DNA from: Zychaea mexicana
Lineage: Eukaryota; Mucoromycota; Mucoromycetes; Mucorales; Lichtheimiaceae
Assembly (NCBI RefSeq): GCF_025766255.1
Contig: NW_026516719.1
Location: forward strand, 62,001 to 126,000
Direction: 5' to 3'
Length of the DNA stretch: 64,000 nt
The notes under the pieces were generated by a model. It had not been told where the DNA came from and ran no database searches. It saw only the letters and a list, made by a program, of their open reading frames with translations. Positions 1-9,868 of this stretch are shown here, in pieces; position 1 is the stretch's first letter; each line of letters begins with the position of its first letter. The position numbers and the translations under genes were made by a program.

Positions 1-829
1 CTTCGTCATCGTCTGTCTCACTATCATGACTTTTGTTTTCTGTGTCTTTCTTATCCTCGACTGGTCGTTTTCGCTGTAGACGTTTGAGAGGTTTCATTGG
101 TGACGACTGTCTGCGGCTGAGTTTATAAGGCATCCCTCCCAGAAGCTTCAAAGCCTCCATCGCGCTTCCATTCGTTCTTTTCAAGGCGTCTGCGATAGTT
201 GCATCTGACATTTCTGGGAAGAGCTTCTTCAGTCTAATGATACGCTCCTTTCGTTCCCTTTCTGCTGCGAGCTTTTCCTTCATTTCTCTCTCCTTGAGAT
301 CCTGATCGACATAGGCTCCGTCTTCGCCGTCATCCATATCATCGTCGTCATCGCTATCGAGAAATCCGTTGCCACGTTTTCGTTTCCTTGACACCCGACG
401 CGTAAACGTTGCCGCTTCACCATCATCGTCATCGTTTTCCTCGTCTCCAACGTCGTTTGCATCCATCAAGTCTTCGTCATCAATCACCATTGGTTTTGGC
501 TGAGGCTTCCGTTCGCGTAGCTGTCGCGTAGGTGTCACCTCAGGATCGCTGTCTTGATCCTGAGGATTGTCATTTTCACTATACTTAAAGTGATGTAGTA
601 ACGACTGAGCACTACGGATCGGTAGTGGAAGCGATCGTTTGTGTTGTGTCAAGCTAAAGGGAGCTGTTTGATCACGCTGCTTTGCATAGCGTGAGGTAGG
701 CGGGAATGGCGTATATGTGGAGTTCTTGCTTTTAAATATATCCTTGACGGTCATCTTCCTTTTTGGCGAGGGTGAAGAATCCAATGACATTGATGAATTT
801 TGTGTTGGGGACCGTTCAAGTCCTGACAT
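1..829 (-). CDS. CUE-domain N-terminus of a Fun30/SMARCAD1-like SNF2 remodeler (partial)
   Basis: An open frame of 276 codons runs leftward from an ATG at 827-829 to the window edge without a stop, so only the N-terminus is present. A basic, Ser/Pro-rich start is followed by long acidic runs of Asp/Glu (about residues 120-175), a charged helix, and a CUE-like domain at about residues 195-236 with LFPEMSDATIADALKRTNGS. It then returns to a basic and acidic linker. CUE domains bind ubiquitin, and this layout (acidic N-terminus, CUE, then an expected SNF2 ATPase) fits Fun30/SMARCAD1 chromatin remodelers. The ATPase is outside the window, so the family is inferred from the CUE and composition only; another CUE protein is possible. 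No intron is seen in this part. Confidence 0.6.
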   Translation of the reverse strand, partial: MSGLERSPTQNSSMSLDSSPSPKRKMTVKDIFKSKNSTYTPFPPTSRYAKQRDQTAPFSLTQHKRSLPLPIRSAQSLLHHFKYSENDNPQDQDSDPEVTPTRQLRERKPQPKPMVIDDEDLMDANDVGDEENDDDDGEAATFTRRVSRKRKRGNGFLDSDDDDDMDDGEDGAYVDQDLKEREMKEKLAAERERKERIIRLKKLFPEMSDATIADALKRTNGSAMEALKLLGGMPYKLSRRQSSPMKPLKRLQRKRPVEDKKDTENKSHDSETDDDE

Positions 830-2032
830 GGTGTATATTAATGTTAAGTGTATGCTATGTATATCCAGTGCTTGTAATAAAACGAGTGTGCTTAAGGAAA
901 AAAAAAAAAAGAAAAAAAAAATCTTTTCAAAGTCAGTGAAGCCGTTTCCGACTTTCATGCTCTTTCGATCGCTAAAGGTTGCACAAGAGCTCTTATCAAC
1001 ATTCATGTAACCGTTCTGTGTGAACTCCATGGTTCATAGATATTGTTATAATATTTCACAGCGCAAATGATTAATTAAATGATGCTCTTTCTCTTGTAGA
1101 AGGTACATAATTTATGTGGAGAATCTGCGAGTTCAATTTCTGTCACATATGCGATCAGAGAAAGCGATTGTTGTTTTTGTTGGCACGCTATTATCCAATA
1201 AACTGACAGCATCATACCAACAGGTTATATTATTTTTTTGATAGCTTACTAGGCGGGACAAGGATCTAGCTATCGAATTGAATGCTAATTTCTGTCACGT
1301 AATGGCAGCTTTTATGCGTAATAATATTCGTGCAGATTCCAAACTATGATAGTTTCTCGAGTGCTTACTTACATACTACAGTACTTGCTGCTAATATATA
1401 AAATTGTTCTGATAAAAATATTACTGTATAAATGACCGTATGTGCTGGTAGTATATCACCACTAAGGTTCCATGAAAGACGAAAATTGTCATCAAGATAT
1501 TTCGACTTGAAATTTCTCTAATCTGTTTAAAGTGATAACGAGCTGGTAGAGGGCGCTGGGACACATACATACTTTTGCAGATGCCCCGTTTCTATGCACC
1601 TATTTACTGTATGTGCATCGTGTCCTTTTCTTGCTCTACTGGATATAAAACAGCTGATCTAATTGCTACTCGCACATATTGGATTATCACTCTATCCTAA
1701 AGACAACTTTGTCCAGAGTCAGTATAACTTGGGGTATGTATCCTACGATATGGCTCGTCGGGTGCGTACAACAACAACGGTAATAAATAAATAGCCAGGC
1801 AAAACTGGCTTCTTTGTTACTCCTTAATGAAGCCCCTATAACGTTCTACAGATACAAGTGCTCGCTCCATTAGGAAAAAAGAGTACGTAATAGTAAAAAG
1901 AGAAGAAGACGGGCTAGAGGCTGTTTCTTTCAGGAGCTTTAACCATTGGATATATAAACCCCCAGAAATTTCAGCAACAGCAAAAGGAGATTCCTTTTCT
2001 TCTCACTATTAGTCCACCACAAACCATCATAT
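830..2032. other. intergenic region between divergent genes
   Basis: About 1.2 kb between the divergent CUE-domain gene and the multicopper oxidase. It holds an A-rich tract at 897-920 close to the CUE gene start, AT-rich unique sequence, and the oxidase promoter at its right end. No coding frame with convincing composition was found; the 97-aa frame at 717-1010 overlaps the CUE gene antisense and runs through the A tract. Confidence 0.7.
1951..1957 (+). promoter_or_regulatory. TATA box of the multicopper oxidase gene
   Basis: TATATAA lies 82 bp upstream of the oxidase ATG at 2033, a normal distance for a fungal TATA promoter with a short leader. Confidence 0.55.
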
Positions 2033-3971
2033 ATGGTGTGTTACTCAAGTATCTGTCTGTTTACTATGAGAATTGTGCTTGTCGTAGCACTTCTCACTAT
2101 GTTCAGTGCCCATCAAGCTAGCGCAGCCTTGCGACGGTTTAACCTCGACATCAGCTGGGGAAAGATCAACCCCGACTGCTTTATGCAAGATCTCCCCGCG
2201 CCTGTGGTAAATGGTCAGTTTCCGGCACCCACTCTCTACGCATTGGACGGCGATGAAGTTGAAGCCAACGTGTGCAACAAGATGAACGATGGGACTAACA
2301 CGACGATCCATTTTCACGGCATCAAACAATACGGGACGAGTTATTCGGACGGCGTGCCGTATATTACACAAAATCCGATCAAGCCAGGCGAATGTTTTCT
2401 GTATAAATTTAAAGTTCTCAACCAATCGGGAACCTACTATTACCATAGCCATGTGGGAATGCAAGATGACACTGTCAGCGGCGCATTCATCGTATATCCA
2501 AACGAAGCAGCACGGCCTGATGAAAACAACAGCAATAAGAAGCTTAGAGATGGTCCTTACGAGTATGACGAGGAGCTTATGCTTTACTTTAATGAATGGT
2601 GGCATCAGCCGTATTATGAGCGCGAAGCTTATTACTATGGACCGGACTATACCCTCGATTTGGGCTCGGGCAGCATTCTCATGAACGGCAGAAGTGTCCA
2701 TTTTCCGACCATGGGCCTATTCAAGCCAGATTGCCCGGGTTTTACAGTGCTTCAGGTCGAGCCGGGAAAAACGTACCGGCTACGCATCATTGGCGGCCAC
2801 ACATACCAAATTTTGGGATTCGCAATCGCAGGACATCAGCTAACGATTATGGAAGTGGATGGCCAACTCACGGAGCTATACGATACGGACTACCTCGAAT
2901 TGCCTGCTGGCCAGCGTATATCGCTTCTCCTCAAGGCGCATGATGAAACTAGCGATCGCAAAAGATATACCATTGCGACAAATTATCGCTGGCACCTCAG
3001 AATGCCGCAATACTCTAACAACGGATATGCATTCATTGATTATGTTGACAATAAGAGCATGAATTCAGCATCATCCGGAATCTTCGGTGACCTGCAGCTC
3101 GCCAACAAAGCTCTTCATAGCATCGTCGACCCGCTACGTATACCCCTTTTACCACTTACATCGCTACCCATTCCCTTCCCCTGGCCCGAAATGGCATCCA
3201 TCAACGTGCCTGATCTGGAACGTCGAATCTTTGAAAGAAAAGAGGCCGACCGCACCATTATTATAAAATCAGTCCTTAATAAGATGCCAGACGGCCGTGC
3301 TCGGTTCCGTATCAACGATTCGCTCCCACCTATCGGTGATCCTGTCACTCCACTCTTATTTGGTCTTTTAGAACGATTTCTTCCTGATATGGACATTGAA
3401 GCCATGTCCATTCTAGCTGACAATGGCTACTATGCTCGAAATCGCACGTTTCACGTCAAGGCGAATGAAGTGGTTGACGTTGTATTCCAGGATAACAGTA
3501 TTGGGACGTTCCCTTGTATGACACATGCTTGGCATATCCATGGACATTCGCACTTGCTGATTGCGCGTGGTGAAGGCTTGTACGACCATGAAAAACATAA
3601 GGATCTGCGGTCCTATCCAAAACCCATTTTGAAAGACGTCAGTGCGGTCTACGGGACAGCAGTAATTGAGAAAGAGAAGGATTCCGATTATGCGTTAGAG
3701 CACGGTTGTGGCTGGACCAAAGTGAGAATTTACACGGTAAGAGTCTGCTTTTTATCATCTTTAATCATTTCGTTTGAATGAGGACTTAAATTCGTCACGT
3801 ACAACCAATTTTTAAACAATACAGGACAATCCTGGCTACTGGTTAGTTCATTGTCATATTACACCCCATATGTTGCAGGGTAAATGGGCTCTTCTTGCCG
3901 AATCGCCGGACCTTATACCCTCCACATTACGTTATCCAGCACCAGAACAATACCACCCAACTGTCGATTGA
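2033..3971 (+). CDS. secreted multicopper oxidase (laccase/ascorbate oxidase-like)
   Basis: Exons 2033-3736 and 3825-3971 give 616 aa. The intron (3737-3824, GTAAGA...ACAG) joins KVRIYT to DNPGYW in phase. An N-terminal signal peptide is present; the second Met (2066, MRIVLVVALLTMFSAHQASA) gives the cleaner signal and may be the true start. All four copper motifs are present: HFHG at 93-96, HSH at 138-140, HAWHIHG starting at 498, and HCH at 577-579. The protein is therefore a three-cupredoxin-domain enzyme that would couple substrate oxidation to reduction of oxygen to water outside the cell. Ten residues after Cys578, where type 1 sites usually have Met, Leu or Phe, there is Lys588. No C-terminal membrane segment is seen, so it is not a typical Fet3 ferroxidase. 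The substrate cannot be told from sequence. Confidence 0.88.
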
Positions 3972-4920
3972 TAAAATGGTATATAAGCTTAGTGCTATCG
4001 TGCGAACATAGTTCGACATGAAGTATAGATGTTTGCTTTTTAAAAACAACACCTTGTTTGTTGAGATGATGTTTAAAGACTCATTCTTTTTTTCAAGTAG
4101 TACTACTACTTATTGAGCATCAATTACATGTGTTATCAACGTCAATTATGACCGTTCAACCCTGTATAGCAGCCATAAAAATAATAAGTAGAGACATGTT
4201 TAAAAAGCAAACAGTAAAAGCACTGCGAATTGTCAAATTAAATAACCTCTCACCCCCCAAGCAGCCTATATGTTTCTTGCGGAGAAGAGCGCAGTCGCGT
4301 CCTTTCAAAAATCCTGCTAGTACGCGAACTTTTTGTTCCAGATCAAGACATTCTTCAGCAAAGTAAACTAATAGCTCTCATCAAAGGTATAGTATAGCTT
4401 CCACTTACTCATAGCTCGAGTAAGTTGTCCATTAATGTATCATGGATTTGAGTGCTTGGTCGATGAGCAATATATTAAAACAGGGTCTTTCCGAGGTATA
4501 GCAACGGTTACCATGTGAAATTGCTCATGGGCCACTGTTATCTCCGAATTGAAAAAAAGTTAATTATAAAAAAATCTTGTTCTCCTACACATCCAACATA
4601 TAGCATACGTCTCGAAAAAAAAAAGAGAAAAAAGAAATGGCAGAGCATGGGCAGCTTTCTAAAAAAAACTGATATACACTGCTTGAAGCAGTATATATAA
4701 TTGAATTATGTACCTTTAATAACCAAAAAGAAAGAACGGTCCGAGAAGAGAAATCACACTTGCGGTTGCCCTTCGGAATCGGAGCTCGTTGTTAAAAAAA
4801 GTTGATTGTGGAATATATTTCTCACCTGTTTTCCATGGTTCTATATTATTCTTCGAAAATAACACAACAAACCAGCTTGCTTACAACAATCTAAATGCTT
4901 GAATGCCGCAGCTGTAAACC
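3972..4920. other. intergenic region, oxidase 3' end to carrier promoter
   Basis: About 950 bp, AT-rich, with several A runs (around 4552, 4614-4635, 4660). The short frames at 4130-4366 and 4515-4700 have lysine-rich or low-complexity composition and no supporting signals. Nothing else is recognised. Confidence 0.6.
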
Positions 4921-6854
4921 ATGCCATACGATTCAACTACGATAGTCAGCACAAGTGGTAACAGCAGTAGTAGCAACGACAACAACAATAAGATCTTAAA
5001 TGACAACAACTTGCAGATAGCGACCGAGTTTTACATTTCCGAGACACCGAGCGAACGAGATAAACGAATACGCGATCTGTTTAAAACGCTCGATCGTAAG
5101 AACACCGGGCATCTCGACAGCGATGCAATTCGAAAAGGATTTACGCAAATGACGCATCTCCCGGCTCGCAACAAGTATGTCCATGAGCTGTTGCAACGGT
5201 GCGATACAACTAACGACGGCGTGGTGGACTTTGACGAGTTCAAGACCTATGTAAACGACAAAGAAAGAGAGCTCTGGCAGCTTTTTCAAAAGATTGATCG
5301 CAGTGGCGACGGCCGATTGTTGCCTAGCGACCTCAAAAGTGCCTTGCAAAGCACAGGGATTGAAATTTCCCAGGAAGAATTTATGGATTTCATGCAATTG
5401 ATGGATTTAGGTAACAGAAACCAGAAGAAATTCCCTGTTTTCCAAACAACTTCTAATTATTGGCTTGTTATTATTACAATCGTCAGATGGAAACGGTGTC
5501 ATTGATTTCAACGAATTTAAAAACTTTCTGCTGGTAAAGTAGAAATGCAGGGATGTGTTTTCCTGCCGCTTGGTAGCGTGCACGGACAGTCGTACTTGAT
5601 TGTTTTGTGATTGTGCTTACATTCTCATTTTGCCCGCCTAGCTTTTGCCACAAACAAACATGAGCGAAGTGTATCGTTACTATCAGTCCTCGACTCGCTT
5701 GTCGCCCGATGCCGAAGTGACCATACCACCGACCGACGAGACATCCAACCACGCATTACGGTATCTGGCTGCAGGCGGCATGGCAGGTGCCTGCTCAAGG
5801 TCGTGTACAGCACCCTTTGATCGTCTCAAAGTGTATCTCATCACACACCAGGAAAAGTCGCTGACATTACGGCAGGCTGTCGAGTCCATTTATAAACAAG
5901 GCGGATGGCGCGGCTTTTTTGTCGGCAACGGGCTGAATGTCATGAAAATTGTGCCCGAATCGGCAATCAAGTTTTACTCGTACGAAACATGTAAAAGGAT
6001 CATGGCAAGTGCCCTGGATTGCGAGGATAAGGACTCCATCCCAACAAGTGCTCGGTTTATGGCAGGAGGTGTTGCCGGCATGTGTTCACAGCTTGCGATT
6101 TATCCGGTTGAAACACTCAAGACGCGAGTCATGTCCCTCCAGAGGGAGGGAAAGATAGATAGCCTGAAACAGCGATCGTTGATTTTAAATACAATTAAGG
6201 ATATGTATGCGCGTGCGGGTTTTCGTGGATTCTGGCCTGGTTTGGTAAGCTCATCGTGAAGAAAGAAAAATGAAAACCTTTTGATAGAACTGAGTTGGCT
6301 GACAATATATATCGGAACAGACATTAGGCTTGGTGGGCGTGTTTCCATATCAAGCTTTGGACTTGGGTATCTACGAAACCCTGAAGCTGACGTATCTTGG
6401 ATACATGGAGGAGCAAGGAGCTGGACCAGCGCAGCCAAGCGTATTTGTGCTTTGGGCGTGTGGTATGGTTAGCGGGTCTATAGGTGCAACAAGTGTATAC
6501 CCTTTAAACGTAAGTTACCAAAAATATGTAGTGTTGGAAAAGTGCAACTTACTAATTTTTTCCCTGTATAGGTTGTACGAACGAGATTACAAGCACAAGG
6601 CACAGCGGCACATCCAACGATATACCGATCTCCATGGGATGCTGTTAGAGTAACTTATCAAGCAGGTGGGCCTCGTGAGTTTTATCGCGGTCTTGGCCCT
6701 ACTCTTTTAAAGGTAAGTCAAAGGTTACTGTAGTTATTTATTAAGCTATGTGCCTGCTCTTACGGACGCTCTTGTGTATTTGTAGGTTGTACCTGCCATT
6801 AGTATCAGTTATGTCACGTACGAATGGGGCAAACAACAGTTGGAGATATCATAA
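4921..6854 (+). CDS. SAL1: calcium-regulated mitochondrial ATP-Mg/Pi carrier (SCaMC/Sal1 type)
   Basis: Six exons (4921-5410, 5487-5533, 5642-6244, 6321-6509, 6572-6712, 6786-6854) give 512 aa with every junction in frame. The N-terminal half has four EF-hand loops starting near residues 58, 95, 126 and 162; the last is split by intron 1 (DLDGNGVIDFNEF after splicing). The C-terminal half has three mitochondrial carrier repeats with signature motifs PFDRLK, PVETLK and PLNVVR, the last matching the non-acidic third motif usual in this subfamily. The family exchanges ATP-Mg for phosphate across the inner mitochondrial membrane under calcium control from the intermembrane side. A short Ser/Asn-rich leader precedes the EF-hands. 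Introns are 61-108 nt GT-AG. Confidence 0.9.
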
Positions 6855-7197
6855 ACACCCATGCACACATGCACTCACACACACACACAAGCAAACACTT
6901 GCACAATCACGCATTCACCCACTATATTATGTATTTGTTACCCTTTGCTACACCCACACACGCACTTACACATTCTATTTAACAACCATTCACCCGGCAT
7001 CACTTCTCCATACTTTTGTCTTCTCACAAAAAAGAGACAGAAAACCAACACCTCAAGGCATTACCATTTCTTTACAATTTAATTGTTCTTTATACTCTTG
7101 CAAATCAATCGCTATTATAGACATTCTTCGTTTGAATATAATCCGCTGGAAATTAATAGTATTATCGTTCTTGTTAAAAGAGTTACTGGTTAGCTAA
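6855..7197. other. convergent 3' region with AC-rich repeat
   Basis: Region between the stop of the carrier and the stop of the coiled-coil gene on the other strand. It contains CACA-rich low-complexity DNA (about 6858-6965). The long frame at 6748-7197 is a by-product of this composition and of the last intron. Confidence 0.6.
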
Positions 7198-8366
7198 CTA
7201 TTGTACAATATGACGAAGGTTCTGATCTCGGTATTGTCGAAGTTCTGCTTGCAAGACAGCCGCACGTTCCATCCATCGCTCTTCTACCTGAGCGACACGA
7301 TCTTCTGCTTGCCGTCGAATCTGATCCATCCAGACTTCTTGCTCAGCCGTTTCGTTACTGAGCCAGTTATCCACAATTCGTTCTAACCCCACACGGTACT
7401 TCATTTTGAGTGACTCGAATTGTTCTTGTTGCTGATGTAATAATGCTTCCTTTTCTTCCTCGAATTTGCGGCGATAATCTGCTGGATAAATGCATCTTAT
7501 CAGTCCCATGCTTGTCTTCGCTCTCAGTCCTGCTCTTGTTTACCTTTGTTTGATCTTTCTCGAGTTAATGCGCGTTCCAAGTCTTGGATATACAAAGCTT
7601 GATGATCGAAATGCATCTTTAACTGCTGTATAATCTGAGTACCGCTTTCCTCTTCGTGGTCAAGTATATTACCGAAAGCCAGCTTCAATTCATGCATAAA
7701 GTCCAGCTGCCGTTCCCGTGCCAGCATCAGGCTCCTTAACCTTGACTGAGCTGCCTCGACTAGATCGCCATCATCGTTATCGCTGATACCATCACTATGC
7801 TCTTGAAGTGTGTATTGGCCGTTGGCTGTTGCCCATATTGAATGTAAGTTGCCACTTGTACTATTATGCGATTTTTTCTGTAGCCACCGCGTTCGATCGT
7901 GTTCTGCTGCCAGTGCTGTTGTTGCTGTTTTACTCCGTAGTCGAACGGCTCTGCCGTTACTATTCAAGTTGTTTGTTGTCTCGCTTTTTGTAGCGCGTGC
8001 CGTCAAAGGAGTGGGTATAAGTCTTGTTTGCTGGCTGACACTCGATTGTAAACGACGGCGTGGCAATTTAGAGGTGGGCAAATGGTCCTCCATCGACAAT
8101 CGTGCCATTCGTTCATGGATTGCTTTTATGCTATTCACCGGAGACTTTTTTCGATCAGTAGCAGCAGCAGTAGCAGCTGCTGCTGCTGTCGTTGAAGAAC
8201 GGGACGAGCGAGTAGCATGAGTTAGTGGTGTACTACCACTACTGCCCCGACTAGAAGACGAAGTTGATTGTGGTGGGAGTTGTTGCCGTTGTTGTAATGA
8301 AGTTGCCCGTCGTCGAACTCCTCGTTGTTGCCGAGATTCAATATTGTTCCGATGATTGTCATTCAT
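7198..8366 (-). CDS. coiled-coil protein of unknown function
   Basis: Two exons, 7544-8366 and 7198-7481, give 368 aa. The N-terminal 110 residues are basic and low-complexity (Ser, Gln, Ala, Thr runs), the middle is polar, and from about residue 210 the protein is strongly helical with heptad-like Leu/Glu/Gln/Arg patterns (ARERQLDFMHELKLAF, then the second exon), ending IVQ. This suggests a dimeric coiled coil. No enzymatic motif was recognised. The intron 3' end is CAGCAG, so splicing after either AG keeps frame and would differ by one residue (Ala before Asp). The gene converges on the carrier upstream of it in coordinates. Confidence 0.7.
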
Positions 8367-8754
8367 GTTGTAGGTGTAGGTCGGACGTGTTGTATATATA
8401 TATTTTACTTTTTATAAGAATAGAAATAGTAGAGAACGAGAGAGAGAGAGAGAGAGGGAGGGAGAGGAAGAAGCTACGAGGAAGGGGGCGGTGCAAGCAC
8501 AGCAAAGGGGGTTGTTTATAAGAGAAAGGGTGAAAAGAGCAAGTGGTACTATCTATCACCACTACACCTAGCGCCAATACTACCGAGGGGCAGTAGTGGC
8601 AGCGTTGCACGTGTTCTCTGCTGCTGGAACTTCCCAAGCTATGATCTCTGCAACACCCAATCCACCCAACGGGAACCCATCCCAGAAATCACCATAAAAA
8701 AGACAGGACGTCAGTATATCATCCAGGGGTGGAAGTTGCAAGGGGGTTGTCAGT
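8367..8754. other. promoter region of the coiled-coil gene, with GA microsatellite
   Basis: 388 bp between the coiled-coil start and the stop of the AlkB-like gene. A purine-rich GA repeat lies at about 8438-8475 just upstream of the coiled-coil start. Frames here are spill-over from the AlkB-like gene's last exon read in another phase. Confidence 0.6.
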
Positions 8755-9712
8755 TTAAAAAGCAAAAACATGATGTTCACCTCGGAAAGTAAAGGACACG
8801 CGTCGATCCCTGTGCACGGTGGTGCCATCCGATGCCGTATCGATATGATCCTTGGAAATTGAATGTTTGTATTTGTACCTTGAATCGCCCGTCATTACCA
8901 CCATTGATAGACGTGCTTAATTTAGGTTACAATATCCAGTGAGCACAAATGTCCATGCATGGCAGAATCGGTAGCAAGTAGCAGCAAGAACTTACGTAGC
9001 AGGATGTCGAGGGTATGACCTGTCTCCACGTGAGTAAACTTCATAACGCATGCAGACAACAGCGACAGTGATAAAATGGCCGGTCCAAATAGCGCTGGTG
9101 CATCTACAAATTTTGATTTTGTGCGTGAATACAATGTACCGTCGCCTTGCTTTTTTGTTTGTCTTGTTACTTTGTTACCTGTGTGTGGCATGATTCCCTG
9201 GCCGAGATTATATTCATTTACCAGAAGGTGATTTGGTACGTTTGGCATGAGTTCTTGTTTCATAATACGATCGACGATCGCACTTGAAAATTCGGGCAAT
9301 GGACCAAGTTCCTCAAGCACCTTTCTTCATTGTTGTTGTTGTATGTACTATTGAATGAGCTTCTGAACCAAGACGTGAAAGCGCGAGTACTAGTAGCTAC
9401 CATTAAACGGTGAATATTTCTATCGTAGCAATACCTGTATCTGTAGCTGAACAAATGGCCATATTGCTGTGTTCTTCTTTTCAGCTCTGGGTTGGGACTA
9501 CATAGCAAAAGTGACAATTATAACACCACTTCTACAGCAACTACCGCAAGAACTTGTTTACCGCTATTGCTGTATTCGCTTTACCTGATACCTAAACCAC
9601 ACCATTGATTGTCGTCCACAGCGTCAATCATTGCTGCTTCTTCCTCGCGACCGACAAAGTCCTCTATCAATATAAGACCAGGAATTTGGTTACTGTAATC
9701 CGTCGTACGCAT
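8755..9712 (-). CDS. AlkB-like Fe(II)/2-oxoglutarate dioxygenase (ALKBH8-like domain)
   Basis: Five exons, in order 9585-9712, 9435-9497, 9179-9324, 8996-9103, 8755-8915, give 201 aa; all four introns are short GT-AG and phase-consistent. After splicing the protein begins IPGLILIEDF and shows the complete AlkB catalytic set: NEYNLGQGIMPHTD with iron ligands His111 and Asp113, the second ligand His166 in RYKYKHSI, and the 2-oxoglutarate-binding pair Arg187/Arg193 in RVSFTFR. A PRLSMVVMTGDSRY stretch matches the strand before the distal His. Overall it looks most like the AlkB domain of ALKBH8, without RNA-recognition or methyltransferase domains. The family removes or hydroxylates alkyl groups on nucleic acids; the substrate here is unknown. 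It shares a divergent promoter with VPS11. Confidence 0.85.
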
Positions 9713-9868
9713 GATTTTTGTTGCAGAATAGAGAAGCAATGATTATTGTTTTTTTCTAATCGGGAGATTTGAAACGGACGTCTCTCCTCTCTCCGCTTTT
9801 TGCCTCGCTCTCCGAAATAACTGCTTGAATCTTGCACACACGCACCTTGTTTAACGCTTTATTCCGCA
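9713..9868. promoter_or_regulatory. bidirectional promoter between AlkB-like gene and VPS11
   Basis: Only 156 bp separate the two divergent ATGs (9712 on minus, 9869 on plus). The segment is pyrimidine-rich on the plus strand (ctctcctctctccgc around 9781-9796) and has no clear TATA box, as expected for housekeeping divergent promoters. Confidence 0.6.

Noticed and set aside
2045..2701. 218-codon minus-strand frame inside the multicopper oxidase
   Set aside because: It is antisense to a gene with four intact copper motifs and has no motif of its own.
6748..7197. 149-codon plus-strand frame after the SCaMC carrier
   Set aside because: Begins in the last intron and continues through CA-rich untranslated DNA.
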